A stretch of DNA of 64,000 nt from positions 525,861,475 through 525,925,474 of the forward strand of contig NC_081409.1 of NCBI RefSeq assembly GCF_030272615.1. Reading direction: 5' to 3'. A program made the translations under genes and the position numbers. The DNA comes from Cryptomeria japonica. Taxonomy: Eukaryota; Streptophyta; Pinopsida; Cupressales; Cupressaceae. A model generated the notes under the pieces. The model made no database searches. It was not told where the DNA came from and saw nothing but the letters and a program-made list of their open reading frames with translations. Shown here piece after piece: positions 24,346 to 35,922 of this stretch; positions within the stretch are counted from its first letter, which is position 1, and every line of letters begins with the position of its first letter.

Positions 24346-24664
24346 TTTTTACATATTATCAAAATTATGGTTGTCAAAAATATCAGTTTTTAACATTCAT
24401 TAACATATTATCAAAAATATGGTTGTCATAATATGATTACAATCTCTTTTTTTGTTTCTTTTTTGGAGCTAAATAAAGAAGAATTGGAGTATCATTTTCT
24501 AAATAATTTGTCCCCCCTTCAGTTGTTTTGCCCTCTACTCGTGATCTTACTGTATGCCTAGTCGTGTACTCACAACATGGACACTATTGCAAGGGGGGTT
24601 TGCTGCAATAACAAAGAAATGTTTAATTGATACGTTTTATTATTATTGTTACAATTATTTCAAT

Positions 24665-25191
24665 AATTAAAATAACATTAGGGTGGTTCTCTTTACTTGA
24701 TGGGGCCACATCATGTTTCTGATCTTGTCTTATAGCCTCATGCTCAACATGTTGAACACCCTCTAAATCCTCTAGAGTTGAAGCATGAAATGTTAGTTTA
24801 CTTAATATACAAATTATAATTAAATATATATGTTTAAAATAACATTAGAGTGGTGCTCTTTACCTATTGGGCCCACATCATGTTCCTAATCTTGTCTTAT
24901 AGCCTCATGCTCAACATGTTGAACACCCTCTAAATCCTCTAGAGTTGAAACATGAAAGGAAACATTAATTAATACACCAATTGTAATTAAATATATATGT
25001 TTAAAATAACATTAGAGTGGTTCTCTTTACCTATTGGGCCCATATCATGTTCTTAATCTTGTCTTATAGCCCCATGCTCAACATGTTGAACACCCTCTAA
25101 ATCCTCCGGAGTTGAAACATGAAAGGTTATATTAATTAAAACACCAATTGCAATTAAATATATATGTTAAAAATAACATTAGAGTGGTCCT
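24665..25191 (-). repeat. Tandemly duplicated exon/intron unit (~170 bp)
   Basis: Three complete copies and a fourth partial copy share ataacattagagtggt, ctctttacc, ggcccacatcatgtt and catgctcaacatgttgaac. The fourth copy is cut by LINE-3 and resumes at 27639. On the minus strand each unit encodes TLEDLEGVQHVEHEAIRQD followed by an intron-like AT-rich spacer, so an exon of the En/Spm-type gene was multiplied. Confidence 0.8.
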
Positions 25192-25236
25192 TGTGGGGGA
25201 GTGTTGTGAGATCATAATGACAATCTTGTTTCAGCG

Positions 25237-25539
25237 GTGGTGCTCCCCTTGGTAATTCAGACTAACCACCTTGTTGAAGCCATAGGAGCATACCAAGGAC
25301 TCAATTTAGCTAGAAAACATAACTACAAGCTTGTGTGGGTGGAGGGTGATTCCAAAAATATTATTAACTATCTTAAAGGTATGAAGCCCTCTTGGAATGT
25401 CGAAGTCTGGATTAATAAGGCTAGGTCAATTATTAACTCTTTTGATCAATTTTTTGTATCCCATGTTTTTAGGGATTCCAACTGTGTGGCCAACTACTTA
25501 GCTAATAAGGGAGTGAGAAGTACTTGCCAAATCAGCTGA
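25237..25539 (+). pseudogene. LINE-3 RNase H fragment
   Basis: The open frame has no ATG because the element is 5'-truncated. It reads EAIGAYQGLNLARKHNYKLV, WVEGDSKNIINYL and HVFRDSNCVANYLANKG, the second half of the plant RVT_3 RNase H domain: the acidic EA/GA helix, EGDS with the catalytic Asp, and the C-terminal H..RDSN.VA..LAN block. The first catalytic Asp block (DG.S.GNP) lies beyond the truncation. It ends with TGA at 25537-25539, 270 bp before the extra ORF. Confidence 0.85.
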
Positions 25540-25811
25540 ACCAATGAGGATAAATCAAACACTGAACTCTATATGCTTTCTCTTCATGATAGAAGTCGAG
25601 GTAGCTAATTTTATGAGTACTTTTGCCATCATAACTAGATATGTATTTAGAAAGATTGGCGCCTTCCCACATATGGCATTTGTTTATAGTGGTTTCATGT
25701 CATTATTGCAGAATTAATTCGCATGCTTTGTGGGTTGATATTGGCTTCATTTGGGATTTTTTTCTCAGTCTGAAAGTTGTAAGTTTCTTTAGTCACAGAG
25801 TGAAGAGAAGA

Positions 25812-27405
25812 ATGGGTGGGGCTAGGAAGAGAATTGAACCTCCAAGCTGTGTGCGGCTCAAGAAGGACAAGAAAATATGGAGGCTCCTAGAGAAAGGGGG
25901 TGTCACTCCATATATTGAGAGGTTACAGGGAAGAAATAAGGATGTGATGGCCTATTTCAAGAAGCATTGGAAAGATGGCACTATCACTCTGCATGGGTGC
26001 AAGGTGCTAATTGATGAGAGTTTGATTACATAGGTCACTAGCCTCTCGGCTGATGGGATGAAATATTACAGGGACAAAAAACTATACAGAGATGGCGGTG
26101 CAAAACTTCCCTAAAAATGAAGAGGAGAGGGCCATGATGATGAAGAGAATGGTGAGCTACTACGACATCTTTGTCATCAAGGAATTATGGGTGAAACTCC
26201 TCAAGGTAATTATGGAATATTTCACTCTTGATGGTCAGTTCAATAGGGTTTATGGTTATCATTTTGTGTTTTTGAATCACTTCCCTCATGGCCTCAAGGT
26301 ATCCCTTCCTTTTTATGTGATGTCTGCCTTGACGACTAATTTTAGGGACCCTAAAAAGAACCCTATCAAGTTCCCTATCCTCCATGAAGGGATTTTGGTG
26401 CTTATTGACTCCCATTTTTGTGCCCTCCTTGCCTTGTCTGATTATATCCCTACTTCTTCTAAGGATGACACTAGTGGTGGTGAGTTGGGAGGTGAGGATT
26501 CCAACTTAGACTCTGAGGTGGATTCTTCTCCCCCTCATAAAAAAGCCAAATCTGAGATTTCTCTGAAGGCTAAATCTTTTGTGGGTAAGGGTAAGAATGT
26601 GTGGAAGTAGTTGGTTGTTTCTTCCTCATTCGCTTTGGCTGGAAAGGATTCCCCTCTGTCTAGTGGTAATAAGGCTAATTATGAGGGCTTCGTGGGAGGT
26701 AATAGGGCTTGCATGAAGCCTGACAGCTAGAACCTTGAGAAGCCCCCTTCGTTGCTTCCGCAGGAAACCACTAGGGACCATGCGAAGAATGTGGAGCTGA
26801 GTGATAAGAGGGATGACTATGAGAATGTTCTAGGAATGGCCAGGGACCATGCCATTGATACTTTCAACATGTTTAAGTGGCTCTTTCATGAGCTTATAGA
26901 GGTCAAACTCAACCAAAGGGCTTTGGGTAGGATGGAATCTATTCATGTGGTCATTTCTCAGGAAAATCAAAAATATAACGAGCAATGGACGGAAGAGGAA
27001 AAGAAATCAGTGGTGGAAGGCATCAATAGAGTTGTTGAGGACATTGATTAGATGCAAAAAATAGTTGAGGATAGGCTCACCCATGTGGAAGAAAACTATA
27101 AGAAAATTCAAGCCACTCTCATGACAATTATGGTCAATAGTCACAAGATTGTCAAACAGATTGCGGAAGCCATGAATGCCATGGTGAATAATTTTGACAA
27201 AGTCCAATAGGAGAAGGTTCTGATCAATATTGGTGATGATAATGTGAAGAGTCAAGCTGATCAAGGCCCTTACAAGTGGACCCGGGGCAACATGAAGAAA
27301 AAAGCTACGACTTAGAGCATGGATTACAAAGAGATGATGATGGTTGCTGACAAGATGAGCCTATTGGAGGTTGAGTTCGTTGAGACCCTTAAGAGCCTCA
27401 TGTAA
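25812..27405 (+). pseudogene. Accessory ORF of LINE-3
   Basis: About 530 codons from ATG 25812 to TAA 27403-27405, with one frameshift near 26085 and about four in-frame stops. The N-terminal part reads VTSLSADGMKYYRDKKLYRD and, in the next frame, EYFTLDGQFNRVYGYHFVFL, a folded-looking domain of about 230 residues. The middle is Ser/Asp/Lys-rich (DSSPPHKKAKSE, a possible nuclear signal). The C-terminal third (26752-27405) is a heptad-like charged helix (HVEENYKKIQATLM, IVKQIAEAMNAMV). It resembles the accessory ORFs of plant retroelements (transposon-associated plant mobile-domain type), by pattern only. The same three-part architecture occurs in Copia element A at 30308-33489. No function can be assigned. 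Confidence 0.55.
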
Positions 27406-27638
27406 TTGTGATGTCTTTTTTGTGTTTCTATGGTTTTGTGTTTTGTGTTCTGGTTCTTTGCTGGTCTTTTGTCTATCCATTTGAGCGTTTGTTGGTTTCT
27501 TGGTTGCTCTATGTATCGTCCTATCTTTTGCAGTCTATTTTGTTTTGAATCTTCTAATTCTTTGATTCTAAGCCTTTTATAATTTTCTATGTAAAGGGTT
27601 TTAGGCCCCCTTCAAAACCTTTTTTTTCCTTAATCCAA

Positions 27639-27790
27639 AACATTAGAGTGGTCCTCTTTACCTGATGGGGCCACATCATGTTCTTGATCTTGTCTAGCAT
27701 GTTCATGCTCAACATGTTGATCATGCTCTACAAGCTCTAAAGTTGAAACATGAAATTTTACATTAATTAATACACCAATTGCAATTAAAT
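27639..27790 (-). repeat. Fourth copy of the duplicated exon unit, continued
   Basis: It resumes with aacattagagtggtcctctttacc directly after LINE-3 and contains the catgctcaacatgttga word. It completes the unit cut at 25191. Confidence 0.75.
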
Positions 27791-29205
27791 ATGTTTAGTA
27801 GTATTAATCCATACTACGTTTTGTATAGCACATGAATACATGACAATACCGGGATGCACACCGTGACCTTCATCTACAAGTTGTGCTCCACCCTCACCAA
27901 GCTGCATGTGAATGTCATATGCACGATTTTCATTGCTTGCCTATTTAAAACAAATAGGCACATAATTCCTTTATGGTGGAAATTAATATTGAATAGATTG
28001 CACAACTATTCAATTTTAGTAAACTTCATTGAGTTTATTTACCTGCGTGTTGGATGTAGTGGAAGCTTCTGTTTGCTTGGTCAAGACTCTTAGGTGTTCA
28101 ACCATGTCTCCATAGCCTTGCTGAAAGGCAATATTCAAGTCCTCTTCTGTGGGTACTCTATTGAATTCAGAGCCCTACATTTTTGGATAAGATCATGAAT
28201 TTTGCTTCTATGGTGTGATAAAACCAAAATTGTTTGCAATTTATTATTTGGATACAATATTTCATTTATTGATACTTACAATTCATGCGGCAAATTTTAT
28301 ATAACCACCAGAGCCAAGTTTGTGTTGCCCGTGTTTTTGTAGTCTTGCCTTTGTTGCCTTCGATGTGTCGAGCAACCTATGAAAAGTTTGAAATACATTA
28401 GATCATGTAAAAAGAAAGAGTAATCAATATATAATTATATTGTTGATAATATCACATACCTTCCTTATCCCGGTGGTGTTGTTCCTTTTTTCTTATCGAC
28501 CTTCTCCTTTCCATCCAACACTAGGGCCTTCCAATCCCTCTCTAGAATCATTGGGGGATGCTCATACTTTTTGTTCTTCTCTAAATGTGACCTATATTGG
28601 TCCCTCACATACTTTAGATAGGTACCAATTTTCTTAAGGACCTTGGTTCGGTTGAATGTGTTATTACCGAACATCACAACTAAATGGTTAATGAGCTCAT
28701 CTTTTAAATCTTGATTTTGGGCATTCCATCGTGTGCGTATGGTGGGTCGAAATATCTCCAATGTAATCTCATTTAGATGTTTATTAAAAAACATTATTTC
28801 CTACAAAAAGATCATGGGATCATTAGTCTACAAAGAGTGATCAATAAGTAAATTTTAATTTATTTATATATAATAATAATTAAAACATTTTAAAGTACAT
28901 GGGACCTTCTCTATCTTTATGGGAATGAAATCCTCAGTCACCACAAATGTGACCAGAAATGTTCACATACTAGTAATATGGGAAGATCCAGGAAATGTTG
29001 TTATAACATCACCAGTACTAGTGGCCTATGCATCCCCAAGTACATGTCCTAACACATGTTCTATCATTTGTCCACTGCTAGAGGGTGCAGTATGTGATGC
29101 CTGCATGATATGTGTTGTCGACATTTCAATCGACATCATAGGTACGGATGATGGGGTCAGATGATGTGATGTATGTGCAAGAAGATCAGGATGGAAAATT
29201 GAACC

Positions 29206-30104
29206 TGTTGGAATACAATGAACCAAAGAACACTGAGAGGGGGGGTGAATCAGTGTTCTGTCGGTAACACAAGATTTTAACCTTTTATAACATACACATA
29301 TAAACCAATAAATAAAGAAACATATAACTTGAACCAAATAAACCCGCCACATGAATGAACACCATAACACACAGAGTTTATACGTGGAAAACCTCAAAGA
29401 GGAAAAACCACAGTGGGATTTGTGACCCATAATATCAATTTACTGGCCCTATGAAAGATATTACATAGCATGGGGGCCTTCACATGCAGGAAGGCACATT
29501 GCCTAGAGCACACTGCTCAACACAAAAGAGTCTCACTGACTACAAGCTTCTGCTAAAATAAAATAGTAATAGTGAACTCACAAAATGCATTTGCAATGCC
29601 GAAAAGAGTTTCAGTTAAAGCTCTGTTTTGTACCGGTTCATAAACCCTGAACCTTCTATCGGTATCTCCTCTTCCTCCAAGAATGATTTTCAAACTATCT
29701 ACTAATCATAGCATGATATTACATTCGCATACAAATGATCTACATACATATCCTTTGCATCACACAGTTCTACTATTATTCTCCTATATCACTCATCCTC
29801 AAAATGACCTAACAGACCGACTTATATACCCTTACAAACAATATACCTTATTTCGGCTTACAATACAAAAGATATACAATGTCCACCCAATACAATAATT
29901 ACAAGACGATTTTACAATAAAACCTTTCGGATCCAAACTGATGTCGGCTTCATTGAAATGCTGGATGTCGATGTCGATGATGACCCTGAATACTCAATGT
30001 CGTTATCCGTCAGTGTATGCCTCCAAGTGCCAGTATATGCCTTCAATAGAATATTGTTACCATAAATGACAACATATGATTCCAATGAGTATCAATTGCC
30101 AACA
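29206..30104 (-). repeat. Element A 3' LTR
   Basis: It begins tgttggaatacaatg and ends caattgccaaca. The partner is the right-hand LTR 41419-43818 (minus the nested element), which lacks the first ~95 bp. The two share the tracts ccgccacatgaatgaacacc and cggtatctcctcttcctcc. Confidence 0.85.
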
Positions 30105-30117
30105 ATCTCCCCCTTTG
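30105..30117 (-). other. Element A polypurine tract
   Basis: atctccccctttg on the plus strand is a purine run on the element strand, abutting the 3' LTR. Element B has the identical sequence at 35568-35580, showing that A and B are close relatives. Confidence 0.8.
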
Positions 30118-30307
30118 GCATTGATGGCAACACTCATGTGAAAAATGGATTCCCTTCCGGTTCAACTGAAAAATGAATCATGCTCCCCCTGAGTTGATTG
30201 ACCTTGTCAACAATATATTATGCCTATCCTCCCCTTAGAATTACATACATATACTCCCCCTTTGGCATCAATGTCAAAGATCGGTGAAAGAATTAAAGAA
30301 TAATTAT

Positions 30308-33300
30308 AGATACTTTACTGGAGCTTGACCAATGTCAAAATTTCTGGGTAAGATTTCTCTAGAAACTGTACATAGGTATCACACTCGGTTTTGGATGTTT
30401 TAGATATGGATACGAGTCCACTCAGTAAATGTGCTAGTGTTTCTTTCTCAGTGACTTCTTCTGGTGTTGGTTTTGCAAGCATATCCATACATTCTCTCTT
30501 ACTTACACTGAGTGAATCCAATCTTGGACTCACCAAACCTCTAAGACTCCTTGCTCTCCGAATGATCTTGTCTCTTTCCTTTTCAAAAGCAAAAACTTAG
30601 TTCTCCAAGGTCAAAATTTGTCCATCAATGGAATTTTTAAGTGAAGTTAGTCCATCAAAAGAATTAACAATATTAGCTATCTTTTCATGTAATTCCTTTA
30701 ACCTCTGATCTACATTAGCTGTAAGAATTTGTATATTACAACAGATATTGTAGATGTTATTACACAATTTCAAAGAATTTTCAATGAGTATAAGTTTCTC
30801 TTCAACCTTCTTCTTTTTTGTCTCAATAATCTGGTCAAAAGTTGCTTTCTTGGCCAGAGTAAATCTTTCAAGTGCTTTCCTGTCTGAAATCTGTTGCAAT
30901 GACTGAAAGTTTTTAGATATGTGTCCTGTTAATACCTTAAGCTTATTAGAAGGGCTTGCTTCATTTTCAATCATACAATTAGGAATCAATCTATACAAAA
31001 TTGTTATTGATTTATCTATTATTCCTTTGTCTACAGATCCCTCCTTCAATAGATTTTGTGTAGCCATCATCATTAGCTCTGTGGGACTCATCTCTGTAAT
31101 TGATTTCTTCTCAACTTGAGAAGTGTCAATTGCCAAATATTTTGTAGGGGAAACAACTGTTGGTTCAGTCTCCTTTTCCTTATCTTCCTTATCCTATGTC
31201 GGTAAATCTCTTTTCTCCTCCTCTAATGCATCGGTGGCTTCACCACTTGGTGCAGTATCAGTTACTGCCGATGGAGTATTGTCCACAATATTATCTATAA
31301 CCTATACATTATCTATATTATCTTGCCCAGACTACACAAATGTAGTCTCTGTCGGTTTAGTCTGTACACTCTCATTAGTTTTGGGTTTAACTACTGGTTC
31401 ACTCAAAATTTGAACTGAACTTCCCAAAATTCCATTCCCTTTAAATTTTTCTAAAATGATGGGATTTGTTTCCTTAGCAAATTCTTCTCGAGAGGTGAGA
31501 AAATCAGGATTCTTTTGGAAGAATTTGGTCCAACCATCTTTGGTCTCATTACTATCTCATTTACTCTACCCATCATTAGGCCTATTTGTTGGTTTTTGCT
31601 GCTAAAGATTGTTCTATTAGCAACATCTATACATCTTTTGATTTCCTCATTATCTATAGAGCCACACATATTCAAAAGTTCAACTTCTTTGATTTCCCTA
31701 TCCCTTCTAATTGCATCTAACTTATTGTACAATGATAAAGGAATTTTCTTCAAAATTTATACTAAATCCTTCTTATATATGTCTAGATATAACAAGATTG
31801 CTTCTTCAATTTTATTTTTCTCATTATCTTCTGAATCTTCATAGAATTTTGACACATTTTTCAACATTCCATCTTTAGTTATCTCATCAATTAACTGAGC
31901 ACAAGTTATTTTACCAGATTCAGTCGCTTCATCACTCTTTTTCTTCTTGTTGGGAGTTGTAGGAGCGGATGGAGAAAGATGCCTCTTCTGAGTAGGTTTC
32001 CTTGTTGGAGGTGTGGGTGCAGTTGTTACCTTTCTAACTAGCTTCCTCCTAGGTTCCACCTTCTTCTCCTCTACCGGAGGTTTGTCATTTTTCTTCCTCT
32101 CTACCCTTCTAAATGCAAGAGATTGATTATCCTTTGGATCAGAATCAGAAGTGATAGAAGAAATGAAAGTCTCAGGCTTCTTCACCTCAGGAGCACTAGC
32201 TGCTACCAGTTGATCTATTGGTTTAGATCAAGAACCTAATATTATATCTATCCTGTGTATTACATCCTGAACAAATGCAGACATTTTGTCTATCTTCTTT
32301 TCTCTTCTTTTCCGGTTGAAACTAGTTTTAACTTCAAAATTCTTTTCCTATGTAGTGCCAAAGTGTTCAGCCTTATCATCCAAAGGAGCATCAATCAACA
32401 TTTTAGCATATAACTCCAAAATGTTGTCATCTACCTCATAACCCAATTCAGTGACCCATATAGTTCTGGGTTCCACTGCTTCCATCAGTGTCTCATCTAT
32501 TTTGACCATAAAGAAGATACCAGTGGAGTATTTCTCCACAATATGCTTGGAAATTATTTCCCTCAGTCTCATGTTATCTTGAAAAATTTTGAAATAGCCC
32601 CATAGCTTCTCATCCATGTTACTGCCAAGACTAGTGATTGCTTCTTTGATCTGCATACCTATTGGTATGTCATGTGCCCAACGCTTCTTTCCTAAACCTG
32701 GTAGCTCATTCATGAAGTATAACATCAAGCAGCTAATAAGATTGCCAAACCTGAAAGTTCCTTTCTTAGCCCCTTTAATTTTGCCAAGATTAATCATTAA
32801 CTCACTCCTCAACCATTCACAAAAATCATACTTTTCATTATTCTTTATCATCTGATAAGCAACATGGATGCAGGAACTAACAATAGAGTTCAATCGACTT
32901 GATTGAGTCACCTTGTAGCCGATGATCATACTGGCAAATTTGACATCAATGTCTTTGATGGTGCTGACCCTCATAGATTTTCCATCATGGGTTGCATCGG
33001 TGAGCTTCTCAACTGCAGTGGTGGAAATCTTCTTTCATGGTTGTTGTCCAACTTTAGGTAAGTCGGTGACCGCTTGGATAGCTTCTTTGGTAATCATGTG
33101 AGGTCGGTCCAGCCAGATAAATTTATTATGAACCTTGCTCAGAACATATCTGATCACTTCATCCTTGAATTCCGGAATGTACAGGATTCCGGTTAGCCCT
33201 AGATCCTCAATAATTTGATATTCTGGTTTGATAGTACTGGAGCTGCCTAGTATCACATATTGATACATCCTTTTGATTTCCTCAGTGCCTAAGTCCTCCA

Positions 33301-33489
33301 AGGTGCAGTGAATATAGGCTCTAACATCTTCTATATAAACCACGCCATTGGGAACCCTCGAAAACACACCAGTAGAATCTTCCTTCATAGAAATTTGGGG
33401 AACTTTCTTGAAAGCCTAAGCCTATCCTTGACCTCAACAACAGTGGGATTCACAATGAAAGTAGGAGCAGATGATGATCCAGATGCCAT
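30308..33489 (-). pseudogene. Element A accessory ORF (no polymerase)
   Basis: About 1,060 codons from an ATG at 33489 (MASGSSSAPTFIVNPTVVEV) down to about 30308, in pieces separated by a few stops and frameshifts. The N-terminal domain (33388-32348) reads FIWLDRPHMITKEAIQAVTD and then FASMIIGYKVTQSSRLNSIV, a pattern I associate with plant transposon-borne accessory proteins. A basic, Pro-rich stretch follows (32185-31757, with TPNKKKKSDEATESGK, a likely nuclear signal). The C-terminal part (31136-30315) is a long charged helix (KKKVEEKLILIENSLKLC) likely to form a coiled coil. It occupies the place of pol, so element A is non-autonomous. Function unknown. Confidence 0.55.
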
Positions 33490-33858
33490 TTCAAAGAAAT
33501 ACCTGGATAATAGTCATCGGTTGAAGGGTTTTGATTACTTCTTAGATGACTGCTGAAAATTCTTTGGAATGCATTTACTTTCTCTTGATCACCTATGATT
33601 CGCCTTTGCTTCGCTCTGGTTTTCTTGAGTGTTGGGTGAGTGAAAATGAGTCCATTTTCCCTTTTTATCAGCGAGTAAACCCTAATTCATCAATGTCATA
33701 AATGCTTAGCGATGTGCCCTACCAGATGTCGGTTTCACGGTTTCATGCCGGATAAGCCTCCATCAATGTTCAATACCACTCTTCAGATCTCTTCCGGGGA
33801 ATATGCAAAATTTGCAATGAATTTTCCAACCCCTAAGGCATATACCTTAGTTACCAGT
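33490..33858 (-). other. Spacer between gag and the accessory ORF of element A
   Basis: No coding frame is visible on the minus strand between the gag stop and the ATG at 33489. It reads like a leader, with ccaacactcaagaaaacc before the ATG, and might mean that the accessory ORF has its own transcript or is spliced. Confidence 0.45.
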
Positions 33859-34332
33859 TTAATTTCCTGTTGGTGCAGGAGTGCTTTGGTCTACTGGTGG
33901 AGTTACAGGTGCAGTTACCGGTGTAGTTGCATCTCCACATGGTTCTTCAGATTTTCTAACCCATCTCTTGGTGTGATCTTGTTGTATTTCATCTACTTTC
34001 TGCTTTCCTTTCTCATTTGCTTTATCATTTCTAACCGGTGTAGACTTGCTTCTGCAGTACTTAGCAATATGACCTATTTTATTGCATGCATAACATGTAA
34101 CATTGTTCTTTTGAATTGCTTTGACATATCCGGTGTCATTCCTTGACCTACATTGATTAGCCAAATGACCAAACTTTCCACATGCATGACTTTTAGCATT
34201 CATCCTGCAATCTTCTGACAGATGACCATATTTCTTACAGTTTGTGCATTGACCAGGAACTGAATTGTAGTTTTGATTTGCTCTATTTCTACATTGTCTA
34301 GCCATATGCCCAAATTTATTATAAACAAAACA
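33859..34332 (-). pseudogene. Element A gag C-terminus with a zinc-knuckle array
   Basis: The frame holds four CCHC-type units: CFVYNKFGHMARQC (second Cys replaced by Tyr), CTNCKKYGHLSEDC (intact), SHACGKFGHLANQC (first Cys lost) and CYACNKIGHIAKYC (intact). These bind RNA in retrotransposon nucleocapsids. A Lys-rich and then Thr/Pro-rich tail ends in TAA. The first knuckle stands exactly at the junction with element B's LTR, so the rest of gag, the leader and the primer-binding site of A are missing. Confidence 0.8.
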
Positions 34333-34333
34333 T

Positions 34334-35567
34334 TGAATCAGTTGTTAACAGAATATGTCAATCAAACCACTTAATAACCTTTAACCAAAGCACATAAACA
34401 TTGAATACCGAAATAGCAGAAATAGATATCGGTAAGCAATAAAACTTAAGATGAAATAGAGAATTAATACAATGCAACCATACCACATAACACCATGATT
34501 TGTACGTGGAAAACCTAGAAAGGGAAAAACCACGGTGGGAAGCCTACCCACAGTCAAATGATACTTCTGCAAAAAGTATGTGATACAATAAGGGGCCTGC
34601 ACATGCAGGAAGGCACACTGCCTAGAGCGTACTGCTCATTACAAAAGAGTCTCACTCACTACAGATAGGTGATAACCACCTCACGATAAATGGACAACAA
34701 TCCAGAATAATGAACTGTCAGAGATAGCATCTACCATGCCTGATTACAGTCTTGGTTAAGCTCAATACCGAAGGCCTTTGACCTCTTCCTTAAACCCAAT
34801 TCGATCACCTATGATCGACCAATCTCCTTCTCATATGATATTGCATTCCATGACCACGAACATTACATATCCATTCCCATACCATACCCATTCCATGATC
34901 TACAATGAGATCTTACACCAATTTATACAAACCCTAAGGCCTAAACCAATTAGGTCGGCCACCTAAAGATATTACAATAAGATCATTACATACATCCATA
35001 TTACAATGATATGCCATGTCGACTTAAGACCAAAACAACAATAACCAATCCATAAATAATCCCGGTAATGTGTAGAGAACACGTTAACATGATACCGGTC
35101 CATAACCTAGATAGGCACCAGACCTAATCTAGGTCCACCACACCTAAGAAATGTCTTCAATTAGTTGAAGCATGATCAAATATCACCTTCTGCATCCTAA
35201 ATTCCATCTAGAAGCCGCACCAACACTACTTATGCATTCTATCAAAGTTTCTCAGTGAAAGCTCTGCCGGTTAAACCTTAAACCCATGTCGGTAAGGGTT
35301 TACAGGAGTGTATGATAGCATCTGATTACCAAGTCAATACCAACTGACCAAAACATGCTCCAGAATCATGTAACACATAAAACCAAGCATACTCTAATGA
35401 TCCAAACATGTTGGAAGTGTCCAACAGATAGTCCCTTCTGTCGGTAACACTAGATCTTCTATCAGTAACCAAAACGTGTCTGTCGGTAACCAACCATAAC
35501 AGATAGTGTTGACATCAATGACAAAACATCAATGCAACACATAATCAATTCATCCATATTTCCAACA
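34334..35567 (-). repeat. Element B 3' LTR, truncated at its left edge
   Basis: From tgaatcagttgttaacag to catatttccaaca it matches 40206-41418, with high similarity by eye. The outer 40 bp (tgttaggataac… up to the G-run) present at 40166-40205 are absent here. The LTR abuts a polypurine tract at 35568. Confidence 0.85.
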
Positions 35568-35922
35568 ATCTCCCCCTTTGGCATTGATGGCAACACTAGA
35601 TGTGAAAAACATCTAAGCACCAGGAAATGCCAAACAAGTCTCCCCCTGTGGAAGACAACCAACAATCTCCTGAATATCAATAACTCTCCCCCTGAGAATA
35701 ATATCTCTGTAAAGTTCTGAATTTATTTTTCACATCACTATCTCTCCCCTTTTGACATCAATGCTAGAAATCTAATAAAAATATCAAAGTAAGAATGTAA
35801 GCCTCTGAATCTCAAAGTTGACTACTCCCCCTGAGTAGTAGCACCATACATCAGTGTCAGAATGAATAATACTCTGATAATGCATGCCAGACTGATGCCA
35901 AACCGCATCAATCAAGTCTCTA
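35568..35922 (-). other. Element B 3' untranslated region with polypurine tracts
   Basis: It starts with the tract atctccccctttg (35568-35580) and contains further purine-rich runs on the element strand (tctccccctg, ctctccccctgag, ctccccctgag). No coding sequence is present. Confidence 0.7.

Larger units (their letters stand above)
25192..27638 (+). mobile_element. LINE-3, 5'-truncated LINE with an extra 3' ORF
   Basis: The 17 bp aacattagagtggtcct occurs at 25175-25191 and again at 27639-27655, so everything between is one insertion with a target duplication of LINE type. It opens inside an RNase H domain (5' truncation), then has a long additional ORF, a T-rich 3' UTR and a short A-ending tail (taatccaa). 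Because a single target duplication encloses both, the RNase H and the downstream ORF were on one RNA. Confidence 0.85.
24437..29205 (-). pseudogene. En/Spm-type transposase-like gene, 3' part
   Basis: Minus-strand exon-like pieces, in transcription order: (29205-29026) IFHPDLLAHTSHHLTPSS…; (28794-28465) TRWNAQNQDLKDELIN, KKIGTYLKYVRDQYRSHLEK, ILERDWKALV; (28378-28290) KHGQHKLGSGGYIKFA; (28181-28045) VPTEEDLNIAFQQGYGDMVE; then repeated short exons; and a last exon (about 24585-24437) ending APKKKQKKRL and TAA. The 28.3-28.8 kb pieces look like the plant En/Spm transposase family (Transposase_24), recognised by pattern, not by search. Introns are AT-rich. The gene is interrupted by LINE-3 and, upstream, by the Copia composite; its 5' exons lie at 43819-45290. 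Stops and the insertions make it non-functional. Confidence 0.55.
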
